Source: Vreelandella profundi (GTDB lineage: Bacteria; Pseudomonadota; Gammaproteobacteria; Pseudomonadales; Halomonadaceae). Taken from it: a stretch of 64,000 bases of DNA. The stretch is from positions 3,100,001 to 3,164,000 of the forward strand of contig NZ_CP077941.1 in NCBI RefSeq assembly GCF_019722725.1, given 5' to 3'. This document shows positions 10,401-18,517 of the stretch, in pieces. Position 1 is the stretch's first letter, and each line of letters starts with the position of its first letter. The position numbers and the translations under genes are program-made. Below the pieces are notes generated by a model. That model was not told the DNA's origin and did not search any database. It saw only the letters and a program-made list of their open reading frames with translations.

Positions 10401-10556
10401 TAAGGCAGAACGCTATCTGTTACAGCGTGACGGTGTGGCTCATTGCGGGCTCCATTTCAGGAAAAGACGGCTATATTTTATTTAAAATATTGAAAAAAGA
10501 TCTGCTGTTAAGCTTTACCAAGCCGGAGACGCAGCCCTCAAGTACGGAGCCGGGGC

Positions 10557-11117
10557 ATGGATAACATCAGCCAGACCCAACAACTCGTCAGCGAGATCAA
10601 TCGCCTGCATGCGGATTTTTCCAGAGATTATTTTGAAACCGGAAAAATCGCCAAACTCAATCTTTCCAGAACCATCCGACAGATTCCCGTCGCCCATATT
10701 TATCAATATCGCCTCACACTGCATGAAAGCATTAACGACTACCTGATGGCCGCCGATATAGACATCAGATACTTTTATCGCGTGAAAACCCGCGAAAGCA
10801 TTGATGACATGATCGAGCGGTTTTCACACTGCGAAGATCAATATCCGGTGAATAACTGGCTGAATGATATTTTTGGTGCCCGGATTGTGCTCGCTCCTGA
10901 TGACGTTAATACGGTGATGGAGCGGCTGGATGACTGGCAAGACGCGCTAGGGTTGAAGAACTGGTATTTGCGCGACAAGCCAGGTTACCGAGGCCTGCAT
11001 GTTTACTTCAAAAACAAAAATAACTTTTACTTCCCGTGGGAACTGCAAATCTGGGACGCAGCCGATGTTCGTAGCAATATTGAAAACCACGAAAAATTCA
11101 AACGTCACTTTATGTAG
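10557..11117 (+). CDS. Small RelA/SpoT nucleotidyltransferase-fold protein
   Basis: This 186-residue protein consists only of a RelA/SpoT synthetase-type domain, with no hydrolase, TGS or ACT domain. Key positions of the fold are visible: RVK at 75-77 with Ser81 (the R-x-K...S substrate loop), DIFGAR at 104-109 (the D-x-x-G-x-R segment), GYRGLH at 143-148 and ELQI at 162-165. Stand-alone proteins of this kind are either small alarmone synthetases or ToxSAS-type toxins that modify tRNA or nucleotides; no obvious antitoxin gene is adjacent. The ATG at 10557 has GGAG at 10546-10549. The gene sits 156 bp after hsdR and just before the IS element. Confidence 0.75.
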   Translation: MDNISQTQQLVSEINRLHADFSRDYFETGKIAKLNLSRTIRQIPVAHIYQYRLTLHESINDYLMAADIDIRYFYRVKTRESIDDMIERFSHCEDQYPVNNWLNDIFGARIVLAPDDVNTVMERLDDWQDALGLKNWYLRDKPGYRGLHVYFKNKNNFYFPWELQIWDAADVRSNIENHEKFKRHFM

Positions 11118-11236
11118 TCAATGATCTGACATGAGCTACAAAACGCCCCAGCCTGAGCACCCCCAGTGTCAGGATAAGTGTCGCACCCTCTGATATTCTT
11201 TCTTAAACATTGATCAGGGGGTCAAAGGAGACACTC

Positions 11237-11734
11237 ATGCCTCGCTATTCAGATGAACGTCGGCAAGCGGTGGTGGCCAAATTACTGCCGCCTCATGCCC
11301 TTTCACCCCATGAGATTGCAGCACAGGAAGGCATCTCATTAGCCACGGTTTATAAATGGCGTAAAGAAGCACGTATTAATGGAAAATGTTTACCAGATGC
11401 CTTGGGCAAAGGCGCTGATGGATGGTCTTCCCGTGATAAATTTAGCGCTGTTGTTGAGACGGCCTCAATGAATGCTCACGACGTGGCTGAGTATTGCCGC
11501 CGTCGCGGCCTCTATCCAGAACAATTGGAGCAATGGCGTTCTGACTGTGAACAGGCGGCCTGCTTGTCACAGTCAGAACGCCAGCGTGAGGCAGATGAGC
11601 TCAAACAGCAGCGCAAACATATTAAAGCACTGGAGAAAGAACTGGCTCGCAAGAACAGTGCGTTAGCCGAAACAGCGGCCTTGTTAACGCTGCGAAAAAA
11701 AGCAGCGGCGATCTGGGGGGACGAGGACGAATGA
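11237..11734 (+). CDS. IS3-family transposase OrfA (helix-turn-helix)
   Basis: OrfA has 165 residues. The N-terminal part contains a helix-turn-helix (SPHEIAAQEGISLATVYKWR), a second HTH-like region follows (AHDVAEYCRRRGLYPEQLEQW), and the C-terminal part is a leucine-zipper-like coiled coil rich in Lys, Glu and Leu. OrfA proteins bind the IS ends and regulate transposition. The ATG at 11237 follows AAAGGAG at 11224-11230. The stop overlaps the OrfB start (ATGA at 11731-11734). Confidence 0.9.
   Translation: MPRYSDERRQAVVAKLLPPHALSPHEIAAQEGISLATVYKWRKEARINGKCLPDALGKGADGWSSRDKFSAVVETASMNAHDVAEYCRRRGLYPEQLEQWRSDCEQAACLSQSERQREADELKQQRKHIKALEKELARKNSALAETAALLTLRKKAAAIWGDEDE
11695..11702 (+). 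other. A7G slippery site for programmed -1 frameshift in the IS
   Basis: Seven A residues followed by G lie 30 bp before the OrfA stop. OrfB is in the -1 frame relative to OrfA, and a slip at this run reads through 11701-11733 without a stop (AGC AGC GGC GAT CTG and on) into OrfB. This is the usual IS3-family way to make the OrfAB transposase. The ATGA overlap would also let OrfB start by itself. Confidence 0.7.
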
Positions 11735-12804
11735 TTAGCACCCCTGATCGCCGACATGCCATTGCGCTGATCGATAACGCCCGTGCTCACGGTGCACGTT
11801 TAGCAGCCGCCTGCCGTGAACTGGGCATGAGTGCTCGGACGTATCAACGCTGGACACGCGATGGTGAACTTCGCGAAGACCTGCGGCCTTTAGTTGAGCG
11901 GCCCACACCGGCGAATGCGCTCACGCCGATAGAGCAGCAGGAAATCCTCGACATTTGCCACCGGCCAGACTATGCCCACTTGCCGCCGGAACAGATCGTG
12001 GTAAGACTGTTCGATGAGGAAGCGCGCTACCTCGCCTCAGCTTCCACCTTCTATCGCGTGTTGCATAAACACAAAGAAGCGATCCATCGGGGCCGCGCCA
12101 AGTTGCCGAAGCGTCACGCCCGACCGACGACGTATCAGGCGACGGCGCCTAACTGCGTTTGGACGTGGGACGCGACCTGGCTGGGTGGCCCCATCAAAGG
12201 TGAGTATTACTATCTGGTCATGATGCTTGATATTTACAGCCGCAAAATCATCGGCTGGGAAGTCTTCCTCGCGGAATCAGCCCATAACTCCCGCACGGTG
12301 CTGGAACGTGCAGTGCTGGCCGAGCAGGTCGTCGATCAGCCCTTGGTACTTCATGCCGATAATGGCAGCCCGTTTAAGGGGGCCACGCTATTAGAGAAAC
12401 TGCATGAGCTAGGCATCACCCCCTCGTTCAGTCGACCCCGGGTCAGCAACGATAACCCTTACTCAGAGTCGCTGTTCCGTACGTGCAAGTATCGTCCCTG
12501 TTATCCAACGAAGGGCTTCGCCCATGTTGATGCTGCACGGGAATGGGTAGCTGGCTTCGTTCAGTGGTACAACCACGAGCACCGCCACAGCGGAATCCGT
12601 CTCGTCACCCCCGCCCAACGGCACGCGGGTCAGGACACGGAAATACTGATTAAGCGCGATCAAATCAATCGAGCAGCGCGCAACGCCAACCCAGCGCGAT
12701 GGAGCGGCAACACACGTAACTGGACACCCGTAAAGACAGTATCACTTAACCCAGAAAGAGAGCTGAGTGTGACGGTAAACGAACCAGAAAAGAAGGCTGC
12801 ATAA
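11731..12804 (+). CDS. IS3-family transposase OrfB (DDE integrase core)
   Basis: OrfB is the 357-residue catalytic half. The N-terminus has an HTH_21-type region (LTPIEQQEILDICHRPDY) and the rve integrase core carries Asp147 (TWDATW), Asp210 (HADNGSP) and Glu246 (NPYSES); exactly 35 residues separate the second Asp and the Glu, the DD35E spacing of IS3. The frame is intact, so the element may still be active. The C-terminal extension after the core (about 300-357) is basic. Confidence 0.93.
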   Translation: MISTPDRRHAIALIDNARAHGARLAAACRELGMSARTYQRWTRDGELREDLRPLVERPTPANALTPIEQQEILDICHRPDYAHLPPEQIVVRLFDEEARYLASASTFYRVLHKHKEAIHRGRAKLPKRHARPTTYQATAPNCVWTWDATWLGGPIKGEYYYLVMMLDIYSRKIIGWEVFLAESAHNSRTVLERAVLAEQVVDQPLVLHADNGSPFKGATLLEKLHELGITPSFSRPRVSNDNPYSESLFRTCKYRPCYPTKGFAHVDAAREWVAGFVQWYNHEHRHSGIRLVTPAQRHAGQDTEILIKRDQINRAARNANPARWSGNTRNWTPVKTVSLNPERELSVTVNEPEKKAA

Positions 12805-12876
12805 ATATAGTCAGAGACGACAACTTACTTGACGATTACCGAGCATTAATGCTGCCTAGTAATACATCAACCTTTC

Positions 12877-12909
12877 AAAAGCCGCGGGCCTGCTTGCCCG
12901 CGGCTTTTT
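12877..12909. terminator. Bidirectional intrinsic terminator downstream of mtnK
   Basis: GCCGCGGGC (12881-12889) and GCCCGCGGC (12896-12904) form a 9-bp G/C stem with a 6-base loop, flanked by AAAA on the left and TTTTT on the right. It can end transcripts in both directions. It lies 27 bp after the mtnK stop and presumably once served both mtnD and mtnK, before the island was inserted between them. Confidence 0.9.
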
Positions 12910-12935
12910 ATAGCGCGTCTTTTATAGGATGCTGT

Positions 12936-14213
12936 TTATAGAATATCTTGGCGGTTATACGTCTGGGCCAGTTCAATGAGGGCCGACACCTCACGGGCTG
13001 CCTCCGGCTCCATAATCAGGGCCTGGCCCATCAGCACGTTGCGGGCTTCAAGCTTGGCACGCAGGGCGGTGTCTTCAATCTCTTCAAAATCGGCATTATG
13101 GGCAAGTGAAAGTACCCGGCGGTGCATCTCGATGCCGCAGTAAGCCAGCGCGTCCAGGCGGATCTCATCAAGCAGCGCATCGCAGGCGTCATCGGCGCTA
13201 TTGCCCTGCTCTTCAAATAACGCTTTCGGGAACAGAATCCCCGTCCGTTCGGTTTGCCATAGGTGGCGAAACTCGTCATCAAAGCTTGTGAAGCACGCCT
13301 CAATTACTTCAAGAATCCATGTCTGATAGCTTTCAAGCTCGCTTTCTTGACGGTGAGCAGGCTGGCTAAAGTAGGCCATCAGGAAGTTAGCCACCGCCAT
13401 TCCCAGATCAAACGCCATCGGTCCGTATTGAGAGAACTCGGGGTCAATAACGCGTACGTCGGTATCGGTCGCCATAATCGAACCGGCGTGCAAATCACCG
13501 TGGAGCATGGTTTCGGTGTTGGCGGTGAATTTCATCAGCAGCCGCTGCACCTTGGCTTTTAGGCGAGCATTTCGGCGCAGTTCATCCACCACCGGTGAAA
13601 GCTCCGGCGTGTGGTGATTCATTTCAGCGGCGTAATAGGGGTCGGTAAACACCAGCGATTCGGTAATCGCGGGAATCGCCACGTTGCCAGAAAATAGACC
13701 TACATCCTGCTTTTTCTCAGGACTGCTGAGCGAAAGCTCTGAGCCACGAAACGCCGTGCGCGCGCAGAACTGGCCGATAGTGTCGCCAAGCTGCGCCACT
13801 CTCTCGCCAGCAATTAGCTTGCGCCGCAAAATCGTATGCGGATGAAGATACTCCATCACAAACAGCGCCTGAGGCTTATCGAAGTAGTAAACCTCTGGGG
13901 CAATGCCAGGTGCGCGCTTGGCCTGACGCACCAGCGCGTAATATTCAAAGTGAGCGCGATACGTCGGTAGCGGCCAGCTCTCGCCAACCATGCGAACATA
14001 GGGCAGTGCCTGCTTTACCACGACAATGCCGAGGCTTCCGGAGACAATAAACACTAGATTGAGATTGCCGTCGCCTACCTCGCGAATTTCCCAAGCGGCA
14101 GGCTCACCACCCACGCGACTGGCTACCGCGTCAATACTGCCGAGTCTTGTTGAAAGTGTTTCGACGCGAAGGGCGCGGTAATCTTGATCAAGTTCCAAAA
14201 GGTCAATCCTCAC
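12936..14213 (-). CDS. mtnK: S-methyl-5-thioribose kinase
   Basis: MtnK phosphorylates 5-methylthioribose with ATP, feeding the methionine salvage pathway whose later steps are mtnC and mtnD at the left of the window. The 425-residue protein has the aminoglycoside-phosphotransferase-like fold: a nucleotide loop DGNLNLVF (48-55), the catalytic loop HGDLHAGS with its Asp, and the metal-binding IDPEFSQYGPMAFD segment. The length agrees with the family (about 400-430). The gene is convergent with mtnD but now separated from it by 11.8 kb of restriction genes and an IS. Confidence 0.93.
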   Translation of the reverse strand: MRIDLLELDQDYRALRVETLSTRLGSIDAVASRVGGEPAAWEIREVGDGNLNLVFIVSGSLGIVVVKQALPYVRMVGESWPLPTYRAHFEYYALVRQAKRAPGIAPEVYYFDKPQALFVMEYLHPHTILRRKLIAGERVAQLGDTIGQFCARTAFRGSELSLSSPEKKQDVGLFSGNVAIPAITESLVFTDPYYAAEMNHHTPELSPVVDELRRNARLKAKVQRLLMKFTANTETMLHGDLHAGSIMATDTDVRVIDPEFSQYGPMAFDLGMAVANFLMAYFSQPAHRQESELESYQTWILEVIEACFTSFDDEFRHLWQTERTGILFPKALFEEQGNSADDACDALLDEIRLDALAYCGIEMHRRVLSLAHNADFEEIEDTALRAKLEARNVLMGQALIMEPEAAREVSALIELAQTYNRQDIL

Positions 14214-14337
14214 AATTTTTACACTGACTCATGCCTAAAAACAGTACTCGAATATAGCGTATTTACAAAGCGGCGCGACGCAGCAAGCCTATCGCCTAGT
14301 GATCAAGGCGTTGGCCTCCTGCTGACTAACGGCAATA

Positions 14338-14604
14338 TTAACGCAACTGACTATCTTTACTACCTCGGCGGTTATAGCCACTGACGCTTGACTGCTTTTT
14401 ATCAAGCTCTCCTTGGCAAGCGACACATAGCCTAACGCCCGGCATTGCCTGTCGGCGCGCGTCAGGAATGGGGTCGCCACATTCTTCGCAAATCTTCAGG
14501 CTGGCGCCGTGGGGTAGTTGGCTGCGTGCACGCTGTACCGCATCGTTCAAGGTGTTTTCAATCTGCTCCTGTTCGGCACCGTCTTTAGACCATCCGCCTG
14601 CCAT
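14338..14604 (-). CDS. DksA/TraR-type C4 zinc finger protein (YbiI-like)
   Basis: This 88-residue protein matches E. coli YbiI in length and along its whole sequence. The four-cysteine zinc finger is CEECGDPIP followed by CVAC, and the C-terminus ends in the characteristic GYNRRGSKDSQLR. I start it at 14604, where the protein begins MAGGW as YbiI-like proteins do; the longer frame from 14631 adds nine residues with no homology expectation, and GAGGA is well placed before 14604. DksA-like proteins act on RNA polymerase; what this short form does is not known. It is divergent from the transporter operon at 14745. Confidence 0.88.
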   Translation of the reverse strand: MAGGWSKDGAEQEQIENTLNDAVQRARSQLPHGASLKICEECGDPIPDARRQAMPGVRLCVACQGELDKKQSSVSGYNRRGSKDSQLR

Positions 14605-14744
14605 AGCCGCATTCCTCGTCTCTATGATCACAATCTTCCAGCATAGCAGTCACGAAAGAGGAAAAGAGTCACATGGAAAGCATAGTGTCATTTTCTTGTA
14701 AGCAGATGGCCTTAATGTAAGGGCTCACTCAACGGAGAACCCTC

Positions 14745-15737
14745 ATGCTGAAGCGTCCCTTAACGCTTTCTTTATCTACGGCAGCCCTCGTGGCCAGTTT
14801 GTTTGTTTCGACCCAAGCAGCCGCAGATAACACGCTAACGCTTTACACCAGCCAGCCCAACAGCGATGCCCAACAAACGGTGGATGCCTTTCAAGCGGCC
14901 TATCCCGACATTGAAGTGGAGTGGGTACGCGATGGCACTACGCGGCTGATGACGCGGCTGCGTTCGGAGCTTTCAGCGGGGGTAAGCAATCCAGATGTGC
15001 TGCTGATTGCCGACAGCATGACCATGGAGTCGCTCAAACAAGAAGGCCTTTTGCAGCCTTACTTAAGCGATGAGCGCCAGGCACATGACGCCGAGCTATA
15101 CGACCCGGAGGGCTATTACTACGGCACCAAGCTGATCACCACGGGAATTGTGTATAACACCGGCGCTGAGCACCAGCCGCAAAGCTGGCAAGACCTATTG
15201 GGCCCCGATTATGAAGGGCTCGTCACCATGCCCAGCCCGCTTTACTCTGGCGCAGCGTTAATCCATATGGCGGCCATCAGCGCCAATCCGGCACTGGGGG
15301 CCGACTACTACGACGCGCTGCACGCCAATCGTACCGAAGCCCAGGGCGGCAATGGTGGCGTATTTAACGCCGTGGCCGCAGGCACCAAGCCCTACGGTAT
15401 CGTGGTCGACTTCTTACCCATTCGTGAAGCGGCTAAAGGCTCGCCGGTCGCGTTTGTGTTCCCTGAAGAAGGCGTCAGCGCAGTGACTGAGCCAGTGGCG
15501 ATTATGCAGGGTGCCAAGAATGTGGATGCCGCACAGAAGTTTGTGGATTTCGTGCTCTCCGAACAGGGCCAGGCACTGGTGAGCCAGCAGGGCTATCTGC
15601 CTGCGCGCAACGATGTAACGCCCCCCGAAGGCTTTCCTGCCCGCGACAGCATTACGCTGATGCCGGTGGATATTGAGCAGGCCCTGGAACAAGAAGCAGC
15701 GCTTAAACAGCGCTTTAGCGATTTATTCGGCGGGTGA
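14745..15737 (+). CDS. ABC transporter periplasmic substrate-binding protein (extracellular solute-binding family 1, AfuA/PhnS-like)
   Basis: This 330-residue protein has a Sec signal peptide (cleavage likely after AAA at 25-27) and then the FbpA-like fold (TLTLYTSQPNSDAQQ). It captures the substrate in the periplasm. Although related to ferric binding proteins, the place where those carry the iron-binding Tyr-Tyr pair reads YGIVVDFLPIREA here, so iron is unlikely. Related non-iron members bind 2-aminoethylphosphonate or sugar phosphates. The downstream hydrolase and phosphatase genes of the same operon favour an organophosphorus substrate; that is inference. GGAG precedes the ATG at a good distance. 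Confidence 0.85.
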   Translation: MLKRPLTLSLSTAALVASLFVSTQAAADNTLTLYTSQPNSDAQQTVDAFQAAYPDIEVEWVRDGTTRLMTRLRSELSAGVSNPDVLLIADSMTMESLKQEGLLQPYLSDERQAHDAELYDPEGYYYGTKLITTGIVYNTGAEHQPQSWQDLLGPDYEGLVTMPSPLYSGAALIHMAAISANPALGADYYDALHANRTEAQGGNGGVFNAVAAGTKPYGIVVDFLPIREAAKGSPVAFVFPEEGVSAVTEPVAIMQGAKNVDAAQKFVDFVLSEQGQALVSQQGYLPARNDVTPPEGFPARDSITLMPVDIEQALEQEAALKQRFSDLFGG

Positions 15738-15739
15738 TC

Positions 15740-17440
15740 ATGACTCCTGCCCTGACCTATAGCAGCCAGCACCGCTGGCTGCTTTCCAGCCTGCTAATCG
15801 GCATTGTGCTGCTCAGCCTAGTACCCAGCGTGCGCCTGCTGATAGAGGCTTTGAGCGACCTTGCTCAAGGCCGGCAGTCACCGCTATGGCAAGTACTCAA
15901 CAGCGCCAGCACCTGGCGAGCCCTCTGGCACAGCCTGTATACCTCAGGGCTTGGCATGCTGATTGCGCTGGTGCTGGGCAGCCTGTTTGCGTTTGCCATC
16001 ACGCTCACCAACGTGCGCGGTAAGTCTTGGCTGGTGTTCTGTTTCATGCTGCCCATGATGATTCCACCTCAGGTCACTGCGCTCAGCTGGTTACAGCTTT
16101 TTGGCCCGGCCAGCCCGCTATTAAAGAGCCTTGGCATGGCGCCGCCGCTCGGCAGCCCTCAACCGCTTTATTCGGCGGAAGGCATTGCCTTACTGCTAGG
16201 GATTCAAAGCGCTCCGCTGGTATTTCTGGCCCTGCGCACCAGCCTACTTTCGCTGCCCCGCGAGCTTATCGAAGCCGCGCGCATTAGCGGCGCAAAGCAA
16301 ACTCAGGTGTGGGGCCATATTATCCTGCCCGTTACCCGCAGCGGCTTAGTGGCCGGGGGCTCAATGGCGTTTATTTCGAGCCTGGGTAACTTCGGCATTC
16401 CCGCCATGCTGGGCATTCCTGCCGGGTATTTTGTGCTGCCCACGCTGATCTACCAGCGTATGGCCAGTTTCGGCACTGGCGTACTGGCTGAAATGGCCGC
16501 CCTGTCACTGCTGATCGGGTTACTGGCGCTGGCCGGTGTAGCACTGCAGCAGCGCCTGATGAGCCGCAGCCGCTTTGGGTTAGGCGGCCATAGCGGCCGC
16601 TCGCATGATTTCACGCTTGGCCGCTGGCGCACGCTGGTAACTGCTACGCTGATCGGCATCTTGGTGGTTATTTTAGTCGCACCGCTACTCGCCCTTATCG
16701 CCAGCTCTCTGGTACCGGCCATGGGCGTGCCGCTTAACGCTGAGACCCTCACGTTAAATGCTTATGCCGACGTAATCGGTCGTCAGGGTGCAACGTGGCG
16801 GGCAGTCAACAATAGCCTATGGCTGGCGGGCAGCGCCGCCGTGGTGCTGATGCTGCTTAGTCTGCCGCTGGCGTATCGATTACAGCGCTTGCCTGAGCGC
16901 TTGCGTGGCGCGGTGCTCAGCGCGATTGAAATTCCCTACGCCCTTCCCGGCGTGGTGCTGGCGATTGCCTGCATTCTGCTGTTTGTACGCCCACTGCCAA
17001 TTATTAATGTGGCGCTCTACGGCACGCTGGGGCTTATTTTCATCGCCTATTTGGCGCGCTTTTTGGTGGTTTGCCTCAAGCCCGTGGCCGCCAGCTTAGC
17101 GCAGCTTGACCCCTCGCTTGAAGAAGCCGCACAGCTAGCCGGCGCGGGCCCCTGGCGGCGGCTAGGCGGCATCGTGCTACCGCTGGTGGCACCCGCCGTG
17201 TTTGCCGGCGGGCTGCTGGTGTTTTTATTAGCAGTCAACGAACTCACCGTATCCGCGCTGCTTTGGAGCGCCGGTAACGAAACCCTCGGCGTGCTGATTT
17301 TCAATCTTGATGAAGGTGGCGAAAGCGTTCTGGCCTCCGCCGTTTCAGTGCTGGTGGTGATCATGGTTGCTGCATTAATGCTGGCACTTAGTTTGCTGGC
17401 CCCGCGGCTACCTAAAGGCGTTATTCCATGGCAGGGCTAA
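15740..17440 (+). CDS. ABC transporter permease, fused two-domain type
   Basis: The protein (about 566 residues) has roughly 12 membrane segments in two homologous halves. Each half has the EAA loop that contacts the ATPase: ELIEAARISGAKQTQVWGHI in the first and EEAAQLAGAGPWRRLGG in the second. The fused arrangement is the FbpB/AfuB type, so one chain makes the full channel. The start is uncertain: GTG at 15734 overlaps the stop of the binding-protein gene, ATG at 15740 is two codons in; I chose ATG. It ends inside the first copy of a repeated stop/start junction. Confidence 0.9.
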   Translation: MTPALTYSSQHRWLLSSLLIGIVLLSLVPSVRLLIEALSDLAQGRQSPLWQVLNSASTWRALWHSLYTSGLGMLIALVLGSLFAFAITLTNVRGKSWLVFCFMLPMMIPPQVTALSWLQLFGPASPLLKSLGMAPPLGSPQPLYSAEGIALLLGIQSAPLVFLALRTSLLSLPRELIEAARISGAKQTQVWGHIILPVTRSGLVAGGSMAFISSLGNFGIPAMLGIPAGYFVLPTLIYQRMASFGTGVLAEMAALSLLIGLLALAGVALQQRLMSRSRFGLGGHSGRSHDFTLGRWRTLVTATLIGILVVILVAPLLALIASSLVPAMGVPLNAETLTLNAYADVIGRQGATWRAVNNSLWLAGSAAVVLMLLSLPLAYRLQRLPERLRGAVLSAIEIPYALPGVVLAIACILLFVRPLPIINVALYGTLGLIFIAYLARFLVVCLKPVAASLAQLDPSLEEAAQLAGAGPWRRLGGIVLPLVAPAVFAGGLLVFLLAVNELTVSALLWSAGNETLGVLIFNLDEGGESVLASAVSVLVVIMVAALMLALSLLAPRLPKGVIPWQG

Positions 17441-17475
17441 TATGACAGGGCTAATATGGACAAAGCTAATATGAC
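17432..17475 (+). repeat. Three ~15-bp tandem repeats at the permease/ATPase junction
   Basis: Units CAGGGCTAATATGA (17432-17445), CAGGGCTAATATGGA (17446-17460) and CAAAGCTAATATGAC (17461-17475) each contain TAATATG. The first TAA is the permease stop. The repeats create ATG codons at 17442 (other frame), 17456 and 17471 (both in the ATPase frame). The junction therefore looks like a triplicated coupling signal. Confidence 0.8.
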
Positions 17476-18517
17476 CGGGCTAACCATTGAGCGTGTCAGC
17501 AAACGCTTCGGCGAGCACACCGCCGTCGATGAACTATCCCTTGCGGTTGCCCCTGGTGAGTTTGTGGCGCTGCTCGGCCCCAGCGGCTGCGGCAAAACCA
17601 CCATGCTGCGCATGCTGGCAGGCTTTGAGACGGTTAACGACGGCACTATTCGACTAGGCAACCGCACGTTGGCAGGCCCAAATATCCATATGCCGCCGGA
17701 ACAACGCGATATGGCAATGGTGTTTCAATCCTATGCGCTGTGGCCGCATATGAGCGTCGCCGACAACGTCGGCTACCCAGTCAAACTTCGCGGCCTGCGC
17801 GGGGCGGCGTATCAGCAAAAGGTTCAGCAAGCCCTGGCCTTGGTAGAGCTTGAAGCCTACGCCGGGCGCACGCCCCAAGCTCTCAGCGGCGGCCAGCGCC
17901 AGCGAGTGGCCCTGGCTCGCTGCCTGGTTAGCGACCCATCCGTAGTGCTGCTGGATGAGCCACTGGCCAACCTTGACCGCCACCTGCGCGCCACCATGGA
18001 ACACAGCTTTCGCGACTTTCATCAGCGCACTGGCGCCACCCTGGTTTACGTCACGCATGACCAAACCGAAGCGATGGCGCTGGCCGACAAAATTGCCGTC
18101 ATGAAAGCCGGAAAACTGGTGCAGTGGGGCGCGCCAGAAACGCTTTACCGGGAGCCACGCACGCCGTGGGTAGCGGGGTTTATCGGCCAAGGGAGCCAGC
18201 TAAAAGTTGCCGCCGGAAGTCCCGGCAAACGCCTAGAAAGCACTGCCTTAATGCGCGGCCTGAGCGCCGTTGCATCGGAGCGCACTCAAACGGTACTGGT
18301 GCGCCCTGAGCATATTCAGATCAGCCCTTCTACTGCTACGGCAGATCAACTGCCCGCTCAGGTTGAAAGCATTATTTTTCGTGGCGAGCGCTTTGAGCTC
18401 AGCCTGCGTCTGCCCAGCGGCGAAACGCTGCTGGCCTATCATCACAGCGCAGCTGAATTGGGTAGCCAGGTCGCCGTCACCCTTCTTCAAGGCTGGTGCC
18501 TGGAGCCCGACCAATGA
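17456..18517 (+). CDS. ABC transporter ATP-binding protein
   Basis: The 353-residue ATPase (348 if it starts at the second in-frame ATG, 17471, where the family homology begins) powers the transporter of the two genes upstream. It has Walker A GPSGCGKTT, Q-loop in VFQSYALWPHM, signature LSGGQRQRVALARC, Walker B VVLLDEPLANLD and the H-loop THDQTEA, followed by a C-terminal TOBE-type regulatory domain with VRPEHIQIS. This is the PotA/FbpC/PhnT architecture. Its stop overlaps the next gene by ATGA. Confidence 0.92.
   Translation: MDKANMTGLTIERVSKRFGEHTAVDELSLAVAPGEFVALLGPSGCGKTTMLRMLAGFETVNDGTIRLGNRTLAGPNIHMPPEQRDMAMVFQSYALWPHMSVADNVGYPVKLRGLRGAAYQQKVQQALALVELEAYAGRTPQALSGGQRQRVALARCLVSDPSVVLLDEPLANLDRHLRATMEHSFRDFHQRTGATLVYVTHDQTEAMALADKIAVMKAGKLVQWGAPETLYREPRTPWVAGFIGQGSQLKVAAGSPGKRLESTALMRGLSAVASERTQTVLVRPEHIQISPSTATADQLPAQVESIIFRGERFELSLRLPSGETLLAYHHSAAELGSQVAVTLLQGWCLEPDQ

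Larger units (their letters stand above)
11167..12834 (+). mobile_element. IS3-family insertion sequence
   Basis: A two-gene element is bounded by imperfect inverted ends. The left end from 11167 (TGTCAGGATAAGTGTCGC) pairs with the reverse complement of the right end near 12808-12834 (GTCAAGTAAGTTGTCG, then CTCTGA), allowing small gaps. Inside are a helix-turn-helix OrfA and a DD35E OrfB, the standard IS3 organisation. No target-site duplication could be seen at these ends, so the borders are accurate only to a few bases, or the element is old or was left by recombination. It forms the right edge of the restriction island. Confidence 0.8.

Noticed and set aside
10401..10556. Sigma-70 promoter before the RelA/SpoT-fold gene (TTGCGG...TATATT)
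   Set aside because: The spacing of 23 bp is too long for a normal promoter, so no call was made.
11118..12840. Target-site duplication flanking the IS
   Set aside because: The 3-5 bases outside the inferred ends (CAG on the left, ATT on the right) do not match.
14745..18517. Ferric iron uptake system FbpABC
   Set aside because: The binding protein lacks the Tyr-Tyr pair expected of ferric binding proteins, and the operon continues with two hydrolases.
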